Shown here: positions 1-8,102 of the stretch, piece by piece
Position numbering within the stretch: position 1 is the first letter of the stretch
Layout of the letters: every line of letters starts with the position of its first letter
Assembly: GCA_002715405.1 (NCBI GenBank)
Contig: PAZD01000035.1
Location: forward strand, 12,233 to 29,950
From: Acidimicrobiaceae bacterium
GTDB taxonomy: Bacteria > Actinomycetota > Acidimicrobiia > Acidimicrobiales > UBA8592
Direction: 5' to 3'
DNA: 17,718 bases
Notes under the pieces: generated by a model
Seen by the model: the letters and a program-made list of their open reading frames with translations, nothing else
Told to the model about the DNA's origin: nothing
Database searches by the model: none
Position numbers and translations under genes: made by a program

Positions 1-1716
1 CAAGGAGAACCAGATTTTGTAATCGGTGGTCTTCCGACTGAAGTCAACAGCGACAGGATTAATATACAACTCGACCAGCCAAGAATATATGTTGGAGAAG
101 AACTTGAAAGTTATGCCATCGTCAATACAGATCGATGTGAAATCGATTTTGCATTAACAGGATCTGAAAGACTCGACGTCCCAGAAGAAGAAAACGAAAC
201 AACCTGCAATGGAAGCGACGGATCTGGCCAGAACTTATTATTCGAATACGACGGAGATGACGGCGTAAGAGCTGGAGGGTTTTTTAGAAGAATTGCCTTC
301 GCCTTGAGATTTGGAGATCTAAACCCCATATTTTCTGGGCTGATCAATAATGACTCGAAGTTTCTCTTCAACAGAGATGTAACCAATAGAGCAAAGGAGC
401 TAGCTCCATTTCTAGATTACGATTCAGATTCATATCCTGTCATTGTCGATGGCCGGATCAAATTTATTCTCGATGCATACACAACAACGGATAGATACCC
501 GTATTCACAATCAGCAGACGACAATTCTGTTCCGTCAAGAAGTGGTTTATCTGATCAATTTAACTACGTGAGAAACTCCGTAAAAGTTGTTATTGATGCG
601 TACAACGGTGATGTGACCTTTTATGTCATTGATGATCAGGATCCAATAATTAGGGCGTATATGCAGGCTTTCCCAAATCTCTTTACTTTGGGTTTCCCCC
701 CCGAAGGTTCGAATGAAGGTATGCCGCAATCTATAGCTGAGCATCTGAGATACCCAGAAGATCTATTTAAAGTACAAACAAACATGTGGGGAAAATATCA
801 CCTAGACGATGCAAACGATTTTTATGAAGCGGCGGGCGCCTGGGTAGTGTCCCTTGATCCTGGAGATGATTTGGATAATGCCCCTACAGCCATTATTTCG
901 GAAACGGGATTTGTGACCTTTGCATCTGGTAAGAGGATGGATCCCTACTACGTCCAGATGCAGCTTCCTGGTGAAGATTCACAAGAATTTGTTTTGTTAC
1001 GTCCTTTCGTCCCCCGTTCTAGCGATGACAGCAGACAGCAACTTGAAGCGTTCATGGTCGCTCAAACAAATGATCAGGGACAAAGCAGGATCGTGGCCTA
1101 TACCGTTCCCGGTTTAAAAGTCGATGGTCCCGTTATTGCGAACCGAAGCATGCTCGCCGACCCAGAAGTGGCCAAGACAACAACACTATTAGGTCAACGT
1201 GGATCTGGTGTCAAACTTGGCAATATGCTCCTTGTTCCTCTCGACGGCGGGGAAAACCCTGACGCATTGTTATACCTGCGACCTTTATATGTCGAAGCAA
1301 GTGGAAGTCAACCAGCAGTCCAACAGGTAATTGCTGCCTACGGAGAAAGTGTAAGAATTTGCGCAACTGTTGAACTTGTCTTAGGGGCTTTGCTCTTACC
1401 AGATGATGAGGTAGGGGAAAACTGTGAAAATGCGAGTCCAATATCTCTGACAGGAATATCTTCAATACCTTCAACACAAGATGAAGATGAGGAATCTCAA
1501 GAAACTGAACCAACTGTTCAACAACCCTCCGAAAGTGAAGAAGCCACCGAGACGCCCGTGACAGAAGAAATTCAACAGCTTCTTTCTCAAGCTCAGGAAG
1601 CTTTCGAAGCTGCTAACCAATCGTTAGAAGAGGGCAACCTCGGCGCTTATCAAGATCTGATAAATGAAGGACTAAGTTACGTCGATCAAGCGAACGATCT
1701 CCTCAGCAGTCGATAA
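1..1716 (+). CDS. UPF0182 family (COG1615) membrane protein, C-terminal 571 residues, 5' end outside window
   Basis: The frame is open from base 1 to the TAA at 1714-1716, so this is the 3' part of a longer gene. UPF0182 proteins normally have about seven N-terminal membrane helices followed by a large extracytoplasmic domain; only that domain is present here. Diagnostic strings are QPRIYVGEE near residue 27, the LRFGDLNP stretch near 101, APFLDYDSDSYPVIVDG near 135, DAYTTTDRYPYSQ at about 158-170, and HLRYPEDLFKVQ followed by KYHLDDANDFY. The tail carries a Glu/Gln/Thr-rich acidic stretch (about 491-520) and then a helical, coiled-coil-like segment rich in Ala, Gln and Glu that ends the protein, as is usual in the family. 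The function of the family is unknown. It converges with the next gene, leaving 33 bp between stops. An internal TTG at 304 is not the start, because conserved sequence continues upstream of it. Confidence 0.93.
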   Translation, partial: QGEPDFVIGGLPTEVNSDRINIQLDQPRIYVGEELESYAIVNTDRCEIDFALTGSERLDVPEEENETTCNGSDGSGQNLLFEYDGDDGVRAGGFFRRIAFALRFGDLNPIFSGLINNDSKFLFNRDVTNRAKELAPFLDYDSDSYPVIVDGRIKFILDAYTTTDRYPYSQSADDNSVPSRSGLSDQFNYVRNSVKVVIDAYNGDVTFYVIDDQDPIIRAYMQAFPNLFTLGFPPEGSNEGMPQSIAEHLRYPEDLFKVQTNMWGKYHLDDANDFYEAAGAWVVSLDPGDDLDNAPTAIISETGFVTFASGKRMDPYYVQMQLPGEDSQEFVLLRPFVPRSSDDSRQQLEAFMVAQTNDQGQSRIVAYTVPGLKVDGPVIANRSMLADPEVAKTTTLLGQRGSGVKLGNMLLVPLDGGENPDALLYLRPLYVEASGSQPAVQQVIAAYGESVRICATVELVLGALLLPDDEVGENCENASPISLTGISSIPSTQDEDEESQETEPTVQQPSESEEATETPVTEEIQQLLSQAQEAFEAANQSLEEGNLGAYQDLINEGLSYVDQANDLLSSR

Positions 1717-1749
1717 TCAAATTGAATCTCAACCAACGTGAGGTGACTT

Positions 1750-2538
1750 TTAGCTACTTTCTTGTGGCCCGTCCGTAGGAGGGCCAGCAAATGCTTGTGC
1801 AATGGAAAGCCATTCAATAGCAGTTTGTCCAATGACCGTAAGTTCAGTATTAACGATATTCCTTCTTTGAGTAACAACGAGACAGAAATCTAAAGCAGAG
1901 CCAACAACCGTATTCGTATCGTTTTGAGTGCCGAACTCCCAGACTTCTCCTGAAGGGCTGGAAAGAGTAACGAATATAGGTTCTTCAACAGGAGCTAAAC
2001 CTCGATTAATGTACGCCCAATTTCGAGTGATAAATCCCAATTGGGCAATATGTCTAAGCCGATCGGTAGATGTTCTCTCAATATTTAAAGCATCCAAGAT
2101 ATCTTGACCATGGGCCCAGACTTCCATTAACCGAGCGGTAAGAAAGGATTTTGACCCCATCGAAGGCCCATACCAAATAACACGGTCTTCATTACTTAGG
2201 GTTTGGGCAGCCAAAGTTAAATTTCTCCTTCCTTGACGCCAGCTTGAAAGTAATTCCTCAGCGTTCATTTCCCGATAAGTAGCTAAGCTGTAGTCTTCAG
2301 CTAAATTCGTATCTTGGATTTCGAGAAGTTCGTGAAGAAGGCTTGTGAATTTCTCAGGATCGGTTATAGCAATAGCAGCACTCTCATCAAAGTATGTTAA
2401 ATGACCAATTTGGTCAGCTACCGTCCACCTAGGGCTCGGAGTAGGAAGACTCCACTGTTCATCCGACAAATTCGACACAACTGTGTCTAGAGCCAGCTGT
2501 TCCTGCAGCAGATCTTCTTGTAACTGAGATATATCCAT
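1750..2538 (-). CDS. TIGR03084-like / mycothiol-dependent maleylpyruvate isomerase-fold metal-binding protein
   Basis: 262 residues. The N-terminal half has the DinB/MDMPI four-helix-bundle pattern: W38-T-V-A-D-Q-I-G-H46-L, then L-M-E139-V-W-A-H143-G-Q-D-I. His46, Glu139 and His143 are placed like the metal-binding triad of mycothiol-dependent maleylpyruvate isomerase. The C-terminal half is a separate alpha/beta region like the one in TIGR03084 proteins. That family is mainly actinobacterial and, from general knowledge, is often found beside acyl-CoA carboxylase and DUF1446/AtuA genes, exactly as here. It may be a thiol-dependent transferase or isomerase serving the divergent operon, but no reaction can be assigned. 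The ATG at 2538 has no Shine-Dalgarno sequence; a TACTCT -10 box lies six bases upstream, which suggests a leaderless transcript. The fold is fairly sure, the role is not. Confidence 0.85.
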   Translation of the reverse strand: MDISQLQEDLLQEQLALDTVVSNLSDEQWSLPTPSPRWTVADQIGHLTYFDESAAIAITDPEKFTSLLHELLEIQDTNLAEDYSLATYREMNAEELLSSWRQGRRNLTLAAQTLSNEDRVIWYGPSMGSKSFLTARLMEVWAHGQDILDALNIERTSTDRLRHIAQLGFITRNWAYINRGLAPVEEPIFVTLSSPSGEVWEFGTQNDTNTVVGSALDFCLVVTQRRNIVNTELTVIGQTAIEWLSIAQAFAGPPTDGPQESS

Positions 2539-2544
2539 TTCAAG

Positions 2545-2550
2545 AGAGTA
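2545..2550 (-). promoter_or_regulatory. Putative leaderless -10 box (TACTCT) for the TIGR03084-like gene
   Basis: On the - strand TACTCT is followed by six bases (CTTGAA) and then the ATG at 2538. TANNNT about six to seven bases before the start codon is the signature of actinobacterial leaderless genes, where transcription begins at the A of ATG. No purine-rich ribosome binding site is present. No good -35 box is visible 17-18 bases further upstream. Confidence 0.45.
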
Positions 2551-2630
2551 TCAGCCGGATTTGAGCCTTCAGAATCTTCCGAAGAGAGTCTAATTGTTTT
2601 TTCGACTTCGATTGAATCTCTTACTGGAAT

Positions 2631-2650
2631 CGGAGATCTAAAATCTCGAT
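2631..2650 (+). promoter_or_regulatory. Inverted repeat over a candidate -10 box upstream of the carboxylase operon
   Basis: Within the 166-bp divergent region (2539-2704), GAGAT (2633-2637) and ATCTC (2643-2647) form a 5-bp inverted repeat. The hexamer TAAAAT (2639-2644), a reasonable -10 box for the + strand operon, overlaps its loop and right arm. The AATCTC of the right arm also occurs as a direct copy at 2615-2620. No convincing -35 box is spaced correctly; the nearest, TTGAAT at 2612-2617, is 21 bp away. An operator for a repressor is possible, but arms this short can arise by chance. The rest of the region holds no gene. The beta-chain ribosome binding site GAGAGGAAG lies just before its ATG. 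Confidence 0.25.
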
Positions 2651-2704
2651 GGTAATCTTTATTTAGAAGATTCCCAATGAGGTGAAGTCTTCGAGAGGAA
2701 GCGA

Positions 2705-4309
2705 ATGTCAGAAGCATCAGTATTACAAAGCCGGATCGATGTAACTTCTGATGATTACCAGCAGAATCTTGCTGAGATGCAAGCTTTATGGGATGAAGTT
2801 GCCGAACAGATGGCGAGTGTCCCATCAATTGGAGGTCAAAGATACGTTGACCGCCATAGAAGCCGAGGAAAAATGCTTGTTCGGGAAAGAATCGAAGCGC
2901 TCATTGACCCAAACACGGCTTTATTAGAACTAAGTCCTTTAGCTGGATGGGGGACGCAAGACCCTATAGGCGTAGGAACCTTCAATGGAATTGGTGTCAT
3001 TGAGGGAGTTGAATGTGGCATCGTTGGATCAGATATGACCGTACGAGGAGGCGCTGGAAACCCAACAACATGGAATAAACAGAAACGCTTCTTCGAAATC
3101 GTTCGAGAAAACAGGCTTCCCTTAATTTTACTAAATGAATCCGCAGGAGCTGACCTACCTCGACAAGCAGATATTTTCGTCTATGGCGGTGAGCAGTTTC
3201 GCGATATAACCCAATTATCAAAAATGGGAATCCCATCAATATGTGTAGCATTTGGCCCAAATACCGCCGGAGGTGCATACATCCCAGGTATGAGCGACTA
3301 CACCGTATTCGTCAAAGAGAGAGGCACTGCATATCTTGGAGGTCCACCACTCGTTAAGATGGCGATCAATGAAGATGTAGATGAAGAGACTCTGGGTGGA
3401 GCAGAGATGCATTCACGAACCAGTGGATTATCTGACTACTTAGCTATGGATGAAATGGATGGATTGCGGATAGCCCGTCAAATAGTCCGGCATCTTGAAT
3501 GGAAAAAACTAGGACCTGGGCCAACAGCACCCGCTGATGACCCTCTTTATGAACCAGATGAACTACTTGGTTGCGCAATGGCGAATGTCCGTATCCCCTT
3601 TGAAATAAAAGAAATACACGCACGTATCCTTGATGGAAGCAGATTTGAAGAATTCAAACCCCTATATGGAGAAAAACTAGTATGCGGTTGGGGTTCCATT
3701 TGCGGCTTTCCTATAGGCATCTTAGGAAATAACGGAATTCTCTTCTCCGAGGAAGCCAGCAAAGGCGCCCAATTCATTCAACTTTGCAACAAACTTAACC
3801 TTCCCCTTCTATTCATGCACAACATTACAGGCTTCATGGTCGGTTCCAAAGCAGAACAAGGAGGCATTATCCGAAATGGAGCGAAACTCGTCAACGCTGT
3901 TTCTAATTCAACTGTGCCTCATCTCAACCTTATGGTCGGAGCCAGCTATGGGGCTGGGAACTATGGGATGGCGGGCAAATCATACAACCCCCGCTTTGTT
4001 TTCACATGGCCAAATCACCGAATAGCTGTTATGGGCCCAGAACCTCTAGCTGGCGTCATGGATATCATTGCTCGTAATGCTGCAGCAGGGCGCGGTCAAG
4101 AAGTAGACGAATCAGCTCTTGAAGAACGCCGGACAGCTCTCGAAGCCCAAATCGAATATGAATCCCGAGCACTCTTCTCAACGGGAAGACTCTGGGATGA
4201 TGGGATAATTCATCCTGCCGACACAAGAACAGTTCTTGGACTTGCTCTCTCAGCTATTCATAGCAACGAAATAAAAGGCGCTACTGAATACGGGGTTTGG
4301 AGGCATTAA
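2705..4309 (+). CDS. Acyl-CoA carboxylase beta subunit (carboxyltransferase, methylcrotonyl/geranyl-CoA carboxylase class)
   Basis: 534 residues, the usual length. It transfers the carboxyl group from carboxybiotin to an acyl-CoA and would pair with the biotin-bearing alpha chain encoded 2 bp downstream. The N-terminal crotonase-like half has NESAGADLPRQ (144-154), the oxyanion-hole segment GPNTAGGAY (184-192), GGPPLVK (212-218) and LGGAEMHSRTSGLSDYLA (230-247). The C-terminal half has GFMVGSKAEQGG (376-387), GASYGAGNYGM (412-422) and the MGPEPLAGVM run (443-452). The ADLPRQ and GGAEMHxRxSG motifs place it with methylcrotonyl- or geranyl-CoA carboxylases rather than propionyl-CoA carboxylases. 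The region after LPRQ is shorter than in methylcrotonyl-CoA carboxylases and lacks their Phe/Tyr cluster, so the acyl substrate may differ. The ATG at 2705 follows a purine-rich ribosome binding site. It is the first gene of the operon. Confidence 0.95.
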   Translation: MSEASVLQSRIDVTSDDYQQNLAEMQALWDEVAEQMASVPSIGGQRYVDRHRSRGKMLVRERIEALIDPNTALLELSPLAGWGTQDPIGVGTFNGIGVIEGVECGIVGSDMTVRGGAGNPTTWNKQKRFFEIVRENRLPLILLNESAGADLPRQADIFVYGGEQFRDITQLSKMGIPSICVAFGPNTAGGAYIPGMSDYTVFVKERGTAYLGGPPLVKMAINEDVDEETLGGAEMHSRTSGLSDYLAMDEMDGLRIARQIVRHLEWKKLGPGPTAPADDPLYEPDELLGCAMANVRIPFEIKEIHARILDGSRFEEFKPLYGEKLVCGWGSICGFPIGILGNNGILFSEEASKGAQFIQLCNKLNLPLLFMHNITGFMVGSKAEQGGIIRNGAKLVNAVSNSTVPHLNLMVGASYGAGNYGMAGKSYNPRFVFTWPNHRIAVMGPEPLAGVMDIIARNAAAGRGQEVDESALEERRTALEAQIEYESRALFSTGRLWDDGIIHPADTRTVLGLALSAIHSNEIKGATEYGVWRH

Positions 4310-4311
4310 CC

Positions 4312-6315
4312 ATGAATGACATCAACCGCCTCCTCATCGCAAACCGAGGAGAGATAACAGTTCGCATAGCTAAAACAGCACATCGATTAGGTATTGAAAC
4401 AGTTGGAATCTATTCCCACGCTGATCGAAACGCTCTCCATGCTGACACCGTAGACACAGCAATTTACTTGCCAGGAAAAACTTTAAGTGAAACGTACCTT
4501 AACGGAGAGCAAATTATCCAAGCCGCGCATGACAATGGATGTGACGCCATTCATCCCGGATATGGGTTTTTAGCTGAAAATTCACTCTTCGCCCAAAGCG
4601 TTCTAGATGCGGAGCTTATTTGGATCGGGCCAACACCCGAACAGATAGCTCTCCTTGGTGACAAAATGCTTGCCAAAAAAGCAGCAATTGATGCCGGCGT
4701 CCCAACCGTAACCTCAACAAAAGTTCAACCGGGAGACAAACCACCAAAATTTGATATGCCAGTCATGGTTAAAGCAGCAGCTGGCGGTGGTGGAAGAGGA
4801 ATGAGAATTGTAGAAAAGCAGTCCGACCTTGCAAGCGCTATAGAATCGGCATCACGAGAAGCAGAATCAGCCTTTGGTGACGGCCGAGTGTTTGTAGAAC
4901 CATATATCACTCAAGGGCGGCACATAGAAGTCCAAATTATCGGTGATGCACACGGAAATGTTCTCCATCTAGGAGAAAGAGAATGTTCTATCCAGAGAAG
5001 AAACCAGAAAATATTTGAAGAGGCACCTTCATGCGGAATCTCAGAAGATGTCAGAAAACTAATCTGTGATGGGGCAGTCGCCTTAGCAAAACACGTCAAA
5101 TATGAAAATGCTGGGACGGTTGAATTCCTAGTTAACGATAAGGAAGAGATCAACTTTCTCGAAGTCAACACTCGACTACAAGTCGAACATCCAGTAACCG
5201 AATCTATCACCGGCCTTGATCTTGTGGAACTTCAGATCAAGGTCGCATCAGGAAAAAAACTTTCACTAGAACAAAAGGACATCATGTTCTCAGGACATGC
5301 CATAGAAGTTCGCCTAGTCGCTGAAAATCCATCACAAAACTGGATGCCATCAATAGGAGAAATAGAGAAATTTAAAATTGGCGGAGGAGTTAGAGTTGAC
5401 AGTGGGATAAGCGAAGGGTCACAAGTAACAACAGATTTTGATTCTCTCATTGCCAAAATTATTTCAACCGGATCTGACCGGGAGCAAGCAATAATGAAAC
5501 TTGCCCGATCCCTTCGCTCAACACAGATCAGTGGCATCGAAACAAACCTTTCCATGATCCTCTCAGTATTAGCAGAAGATGATTACCGAAAAGCCAATAC
5601 GCCAATCACCTACCTTCAAGACCATCCGGAGGTATTAAATGGCCAAGAACCCAGACCCCACGATTTCAACGCACTTCTGATAGGAGCCGTATTCGCTCTT
5701 GAGTTTAGTGAACGCCTCGAACGCAAAGTGGCAACATTCGCCCCATCTGGGTGGCGCAACCTTAGAACACAAGGTCAAAGACAAACTTGGGAAAGTTCAG
5801 CTGGAGATTACTTCGTCGAATACACGATAGATAAAAATAACGCATCTGTTCTTCTCGGACCATGGCCAGAACCCCAAGAAGATGGAACCCTTACCGAAGA
5901 CAAGCGGACTAAATTCAACGTTCGTATACTGAGACAATCCGAAACAGAACAAACCATTGAGATCAACAACCGCCGACAAGTGATCAACACCACAGTTGTA
6001 GGGGAAACGGTACATGCTCAAAGTAAGCTCGGAACAGCAACGTGGACACGTAAACCAAGATTCATCCACCGAGAATCCGAACAGTTTGGTGCAGGACCAA
6101 CAAGCCCACTCCCTGGGACAGTTATTGCTGTCAATGTCAGCGAAGGAGAAACAGTTAAAGAAGGGGATGTCCTTGTTGTAGTTGAAGCGATGAAAATGGA
6201 ACACAAAATAGTCGCTACCGGACCCGCGACTGTCATCAATATCCATTTTCAACCAGGCGATAGTGTAGATACCGGCGACCTACTCGTTTCTCTCCAGCAG
6301 GATGATAACCAGTGA
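4312..6315 (+). CDS. Acyl-CoA carboxylase alpha subunit: biotin carboxylase with biotin carboxyl carrier domain
   Basis: 667 residues. ATP-dependent carboxylation of the enzyme's own biotin, which then feeds the beta chain. Domains: biotin carboxylase N-domain (LLIANRGEI at 7-15, HPGYGFLAEN at 81-90), ATP-grasp with the glycine-rich loop AAGGGGRGM (156-164) and RECSIQRRNQK (223-233), the EVNTRLQVEHPVTE catalytic segment (284-297), the carboxylase C-domain to about 440, a bridging region at about 450-590, and the C-terminal biotinyl domain with EAMKM, whose Lys628 is the biotinylation site. The architecture matches the alpha subunits of methylcrotonyl- and geranyl-CoA carboxylases (AtuF-like). 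The ATG at 4312 is chosen over an in-frame TTG at 4297 because GGAGG lies at 4299-4303, eight bases before it, and MNDINRLLIANRGEI is a typical N-terminus. It begins 2 bp after the beta stop and its TGA overlaps the next start. Confidence 0.96.
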   Translation: MNDINRLLIANRGEITVRIAKTAHRLGIETVGIYSHADRNALHADTVDTAIYLPGKTLSETYLNGEQIIQAAHDNGCDAIHPGYGFLAENSLFAQSVLDAELIWIGPTPEQIALLGDKMLAKKAAIDAGVPTVTSTKVQPGDKPPKFDMPVMVKAAAGGGGRGMRIVEKQSDLASAIESASREAESAFGDGRVFVEPYITQGRHIEVQIIGDAHGNVLHLGERECSIQRRNQKIFEEAPSCGISEDVRKLICDGAVALAKHVKYENAGTVEFLVNDKEEINFLEVNTRLQVEHPVTESITGLDLVELQIKVASGKKLSLEQKDIMFSGHAIEVRLVAENPSQNWMPSIGEIEKFKIGGGVRVDSGISEGSQVTTDFDSLIAKIISTGSDREQAIMKLARSLRSTQISGIETNLSMILSVLAEDDYRKANTPITYLQDHPEVLNGQEPRPHDFNALLIGAVFALEFSERLERKVATFAPSGWRNLRTQGQRQTWESSAGDYFVEYTIDKNNASVLLGPWPEPQEDGTLTEDKRTKFNVRILRQSETEQTIEINNRRQVINTTVVGETVHAQSKLGTATWTRKPRFIHRESEQFGAGPTSPLPGTVIAVNVSEGETVKEGDVLVVVEAMKMEHKIVATGPATVINIHFQPGDSVDTGDLLVSLQQDDNQ

Positions 6316-8099
6316 CAACTAACCCGATCAGGATCGCCAACTGTTCAGGATTCTTCGGCGATAGGCCATCTGCTGCCGAAGAAATGGTAACGGGTGGGCC
6401 CATCGATGTGCTTACTGGTGACTGGCTCGCTGAATTAACAATGCTCATCCTGAGCCGAATCCAAAACAAAAATCCCAATGGAGGTTTCGCACGAACTTTC
6501 GTAACCCAAATGGATCAGGTTATGGGAACCTGTTTAGATAAAGGAATTAAAGTGGTAAGCAATGCAGGTGGACTTAATCCACGCAGCTGCGCTGAACATA
6601 TCAACGAAATTGCAGGAAAAATCGGCCTCAATCCAACAATTGCATACGTTGATGGCGATGACTTAATGGGCAGAATCCACGATCTCGTATCAACCGACAA
6701 CCTCAAACCATTTTCACCAGACATACCTCTTGGCGATTTCGAGTCCTACGTAACTGCAAACGCATACCTTGGATGTTGGGGAATAGTAGAAGCGCTGAAC
6801 CAACAGGCAGATGTTGTAATCACCGGTCGAGTAACTGACGCAGCCGTTGTTTGTGGCCCTGCTGCATGGCATCACGGCTGGGCAAGTAATGATTACGATC
6901 AGCTAGCCGGAGCTGTCGTCGCCGGACACATCATTGAATGTGGAGCTCAAGCAACTGGTGGAAACTTCTCCTTTTTCACAGAAATATCTGAAAGGAACGA
7001 AATTGGCGGTAAAGCGCGTTTCGGATTCCCATGGGCAGAAATCGCTCACGACGGATCTTCGATCATCGGAAAACATGATGGCACTGGAGGCTTAATAAAT
7101 ACAGAAACAATAACAAGTCAAATACTCTACGAGATCGGAGGTCCTGAATATCTCGGGCCAGACGTGACCGCACGTTTCGACACTATAAAAATTGAAAATT
7201 CCGGTCCGGATAGGGTAAAAGTTTCTGAAGTAAAAGGGCAATCCCCACCTTCAACCCTGAAAGTAGCAATGAATGAACTCGGTGGATATAGAAATTCATT
7301 TTCTGTTGCATTGACTGGATTAGACATTGAAGAGAAAGCGGCTTTCGCTCAAGCAGCATTTTGGGATTCATGCCCATACCAGTCAAATGATTTTGAAACT
7401 ATTACCAGTGAAGTTATCCGAACAGACAAACAAGATCCTGACCAACAAGAAAAAGCAACAGCTATTTGGAAAATCACAGTAAAGGATCAAGATGAACGAA
7501 AAGTTGGAAGAGTATTCACTGATGCCATGATCCACACAGTCCTCGCAGGTATTCCAGGAATGTATAGCCTCGGTAGCGGCCCTACAGCCGCCTCCCCATA
7601 TGGGATTTATCGACCTGCCCTCGTCTCAGCTGAGCTTGTTCCCCAATACGTCCATCTACTCGACGGGGCAACGACCTTAATCGAACCATCTGAGCAACAA
7701 GAAACAATCCTTAACTTTAAGAGTGAAGAACCACTATCTAAGCCAGCAGGCCCAAGTAGCAGAGTGGCTATCGGAACTATTTGCGGAACACGTTCAGGAG
7801 ATAAAGGCGGGGATGCAAATCTTGGTATTTATGCTCGAAGTGACATTTCATGGGCATGGTTAGATCATGCTCTAACCATAGATAAACTCAAAGAACTTTT
7901 ACCAGAAACATCCGAACTAACTATTGAGCGATTCAGATATCCAAAAATCCGCTCTTTAAATTTTCTAATTCGCGGGCTCCTACAAGAAGGTGTAGCTGCT
8001 TCTACACGACAAGACCCTCAGGCTAAAGCCCTAGGTGAATGGTTGCGTAGCCGATATATGGAGATTCCGGTTAGTGTTATCAAAGAAGCGAAAGGTTAG
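6312..8099 (+). CDS. atuA: AtuA-family acyclic terpene utilization protein (DUF1446 plus ferredoxin-fold C-terminal domain)
   Basis: 595 residues. The N-terminal DUF1446 domain (about 1-455) starts with the typical IANCSGFFGDR segment and continues with GGPIDVLTGDWLAELTM (28-44) and VVSNAGGLNPRSC (81-93), then ITGRVTDAAVV in the middle. A second domain at about 485-590 holds RSGDKGG (494-500) followed by DANLGIYAR, the hallmark of the AtuA-like C-terminal domain. In Pseudomonas, AtuA is part of the citronellol/geraniol pathway together with geranyl-CoA carboxylase, but its reaction is not known to me. The start is a GTG whose bases overlap the TGA of the alpha chain (GTGA), a standard sign of translational coupling. 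The product is probably cytoplasmic, as no signal or membrane segment is visible. The family call is firm; the symbol is by homology and the true substrate may not be a terpene. Confidence 0.9.
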   Translation: MTTNPIRIANCSGFFGDRPSAAEEMVTGGPIDVLTGDWLAELTMLILSRIQNKNPNGGFARTFVTQMDQVMGTCLDKGIKVVSNAGGLNPRSCAEHINEIAGKIGLNPTIAYVDGDDLMGRIHDLVSTDNLKPFSPDIPLGDFESYVTANAYLGCWGIVEALNQQADVVITGRVTDAAVVCGPAAWHHGWASNDYDQLAGAVVAGHIIECGAQATGGNFSFFTEISERNEIGGKARFGFPWAEIAHDGSSIIGKHDGTGGLINTETITSQILYEIGGPEYLGPDVTARFDTIKIENSGPDRVKVSEVKGQSPPSTLKVAMNELGGYRNSFSVALTGLDIEEKAAFAQAAFWDSCPYQSNDFETITSEVIRTDKQDPDQQEKATAIWKITVKDQDERKVGRVFTDAMIHTVLAGIPGMYSLGSGPTAASPYGIYRPALVSAELVPQYVHLLDGATTLIEPSEQQETILNFKSEEPLSKPAGPSSRVAIGTICGTRSGDKGGDANLGIYARSDISWAWLDHALTIDKLKELLPETSELTIERFRYPKIRSLNFLIRGLLQEGVAASTRQDPQAKALGEWLRSRYMEIPVSVIKEAKG

Positions 8100-8102
8100 A
8101 GA

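Noticed and set aside
304..1716. TTG at 304 as start of the UPF0182 gene
   Set aside because: The same frame is open to base 1 and the upstream residues match the conserved family sequence, so the gene starts outside the window.
1717..1749. CTCA/TGAG repeat between the first two convergent genes as a bidirectional terminator
   Set aside because: Only four base pairs form and no proper T-run follows on either strand.
2679..2692. Short palindrome GAAGTCTTC before the beta chain
   Set aside because: Four-base arms are too short to separate from chance, and it is next to the ribosome binding site.
4297..4311. TTG at 4297 as start of the alpha chain
   Set aside because: It lies inside the beta chain, and GGAGG at 4299-4303 is correctly spaced for ATG 4312 only.
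5797..6252. 151-residue open frame antisense to the alpha chain
   Set aside because: It lies opposite a strongly conserved biotinyl-domain coding region and shows no recognisable protein features, so it is a shadow frame.
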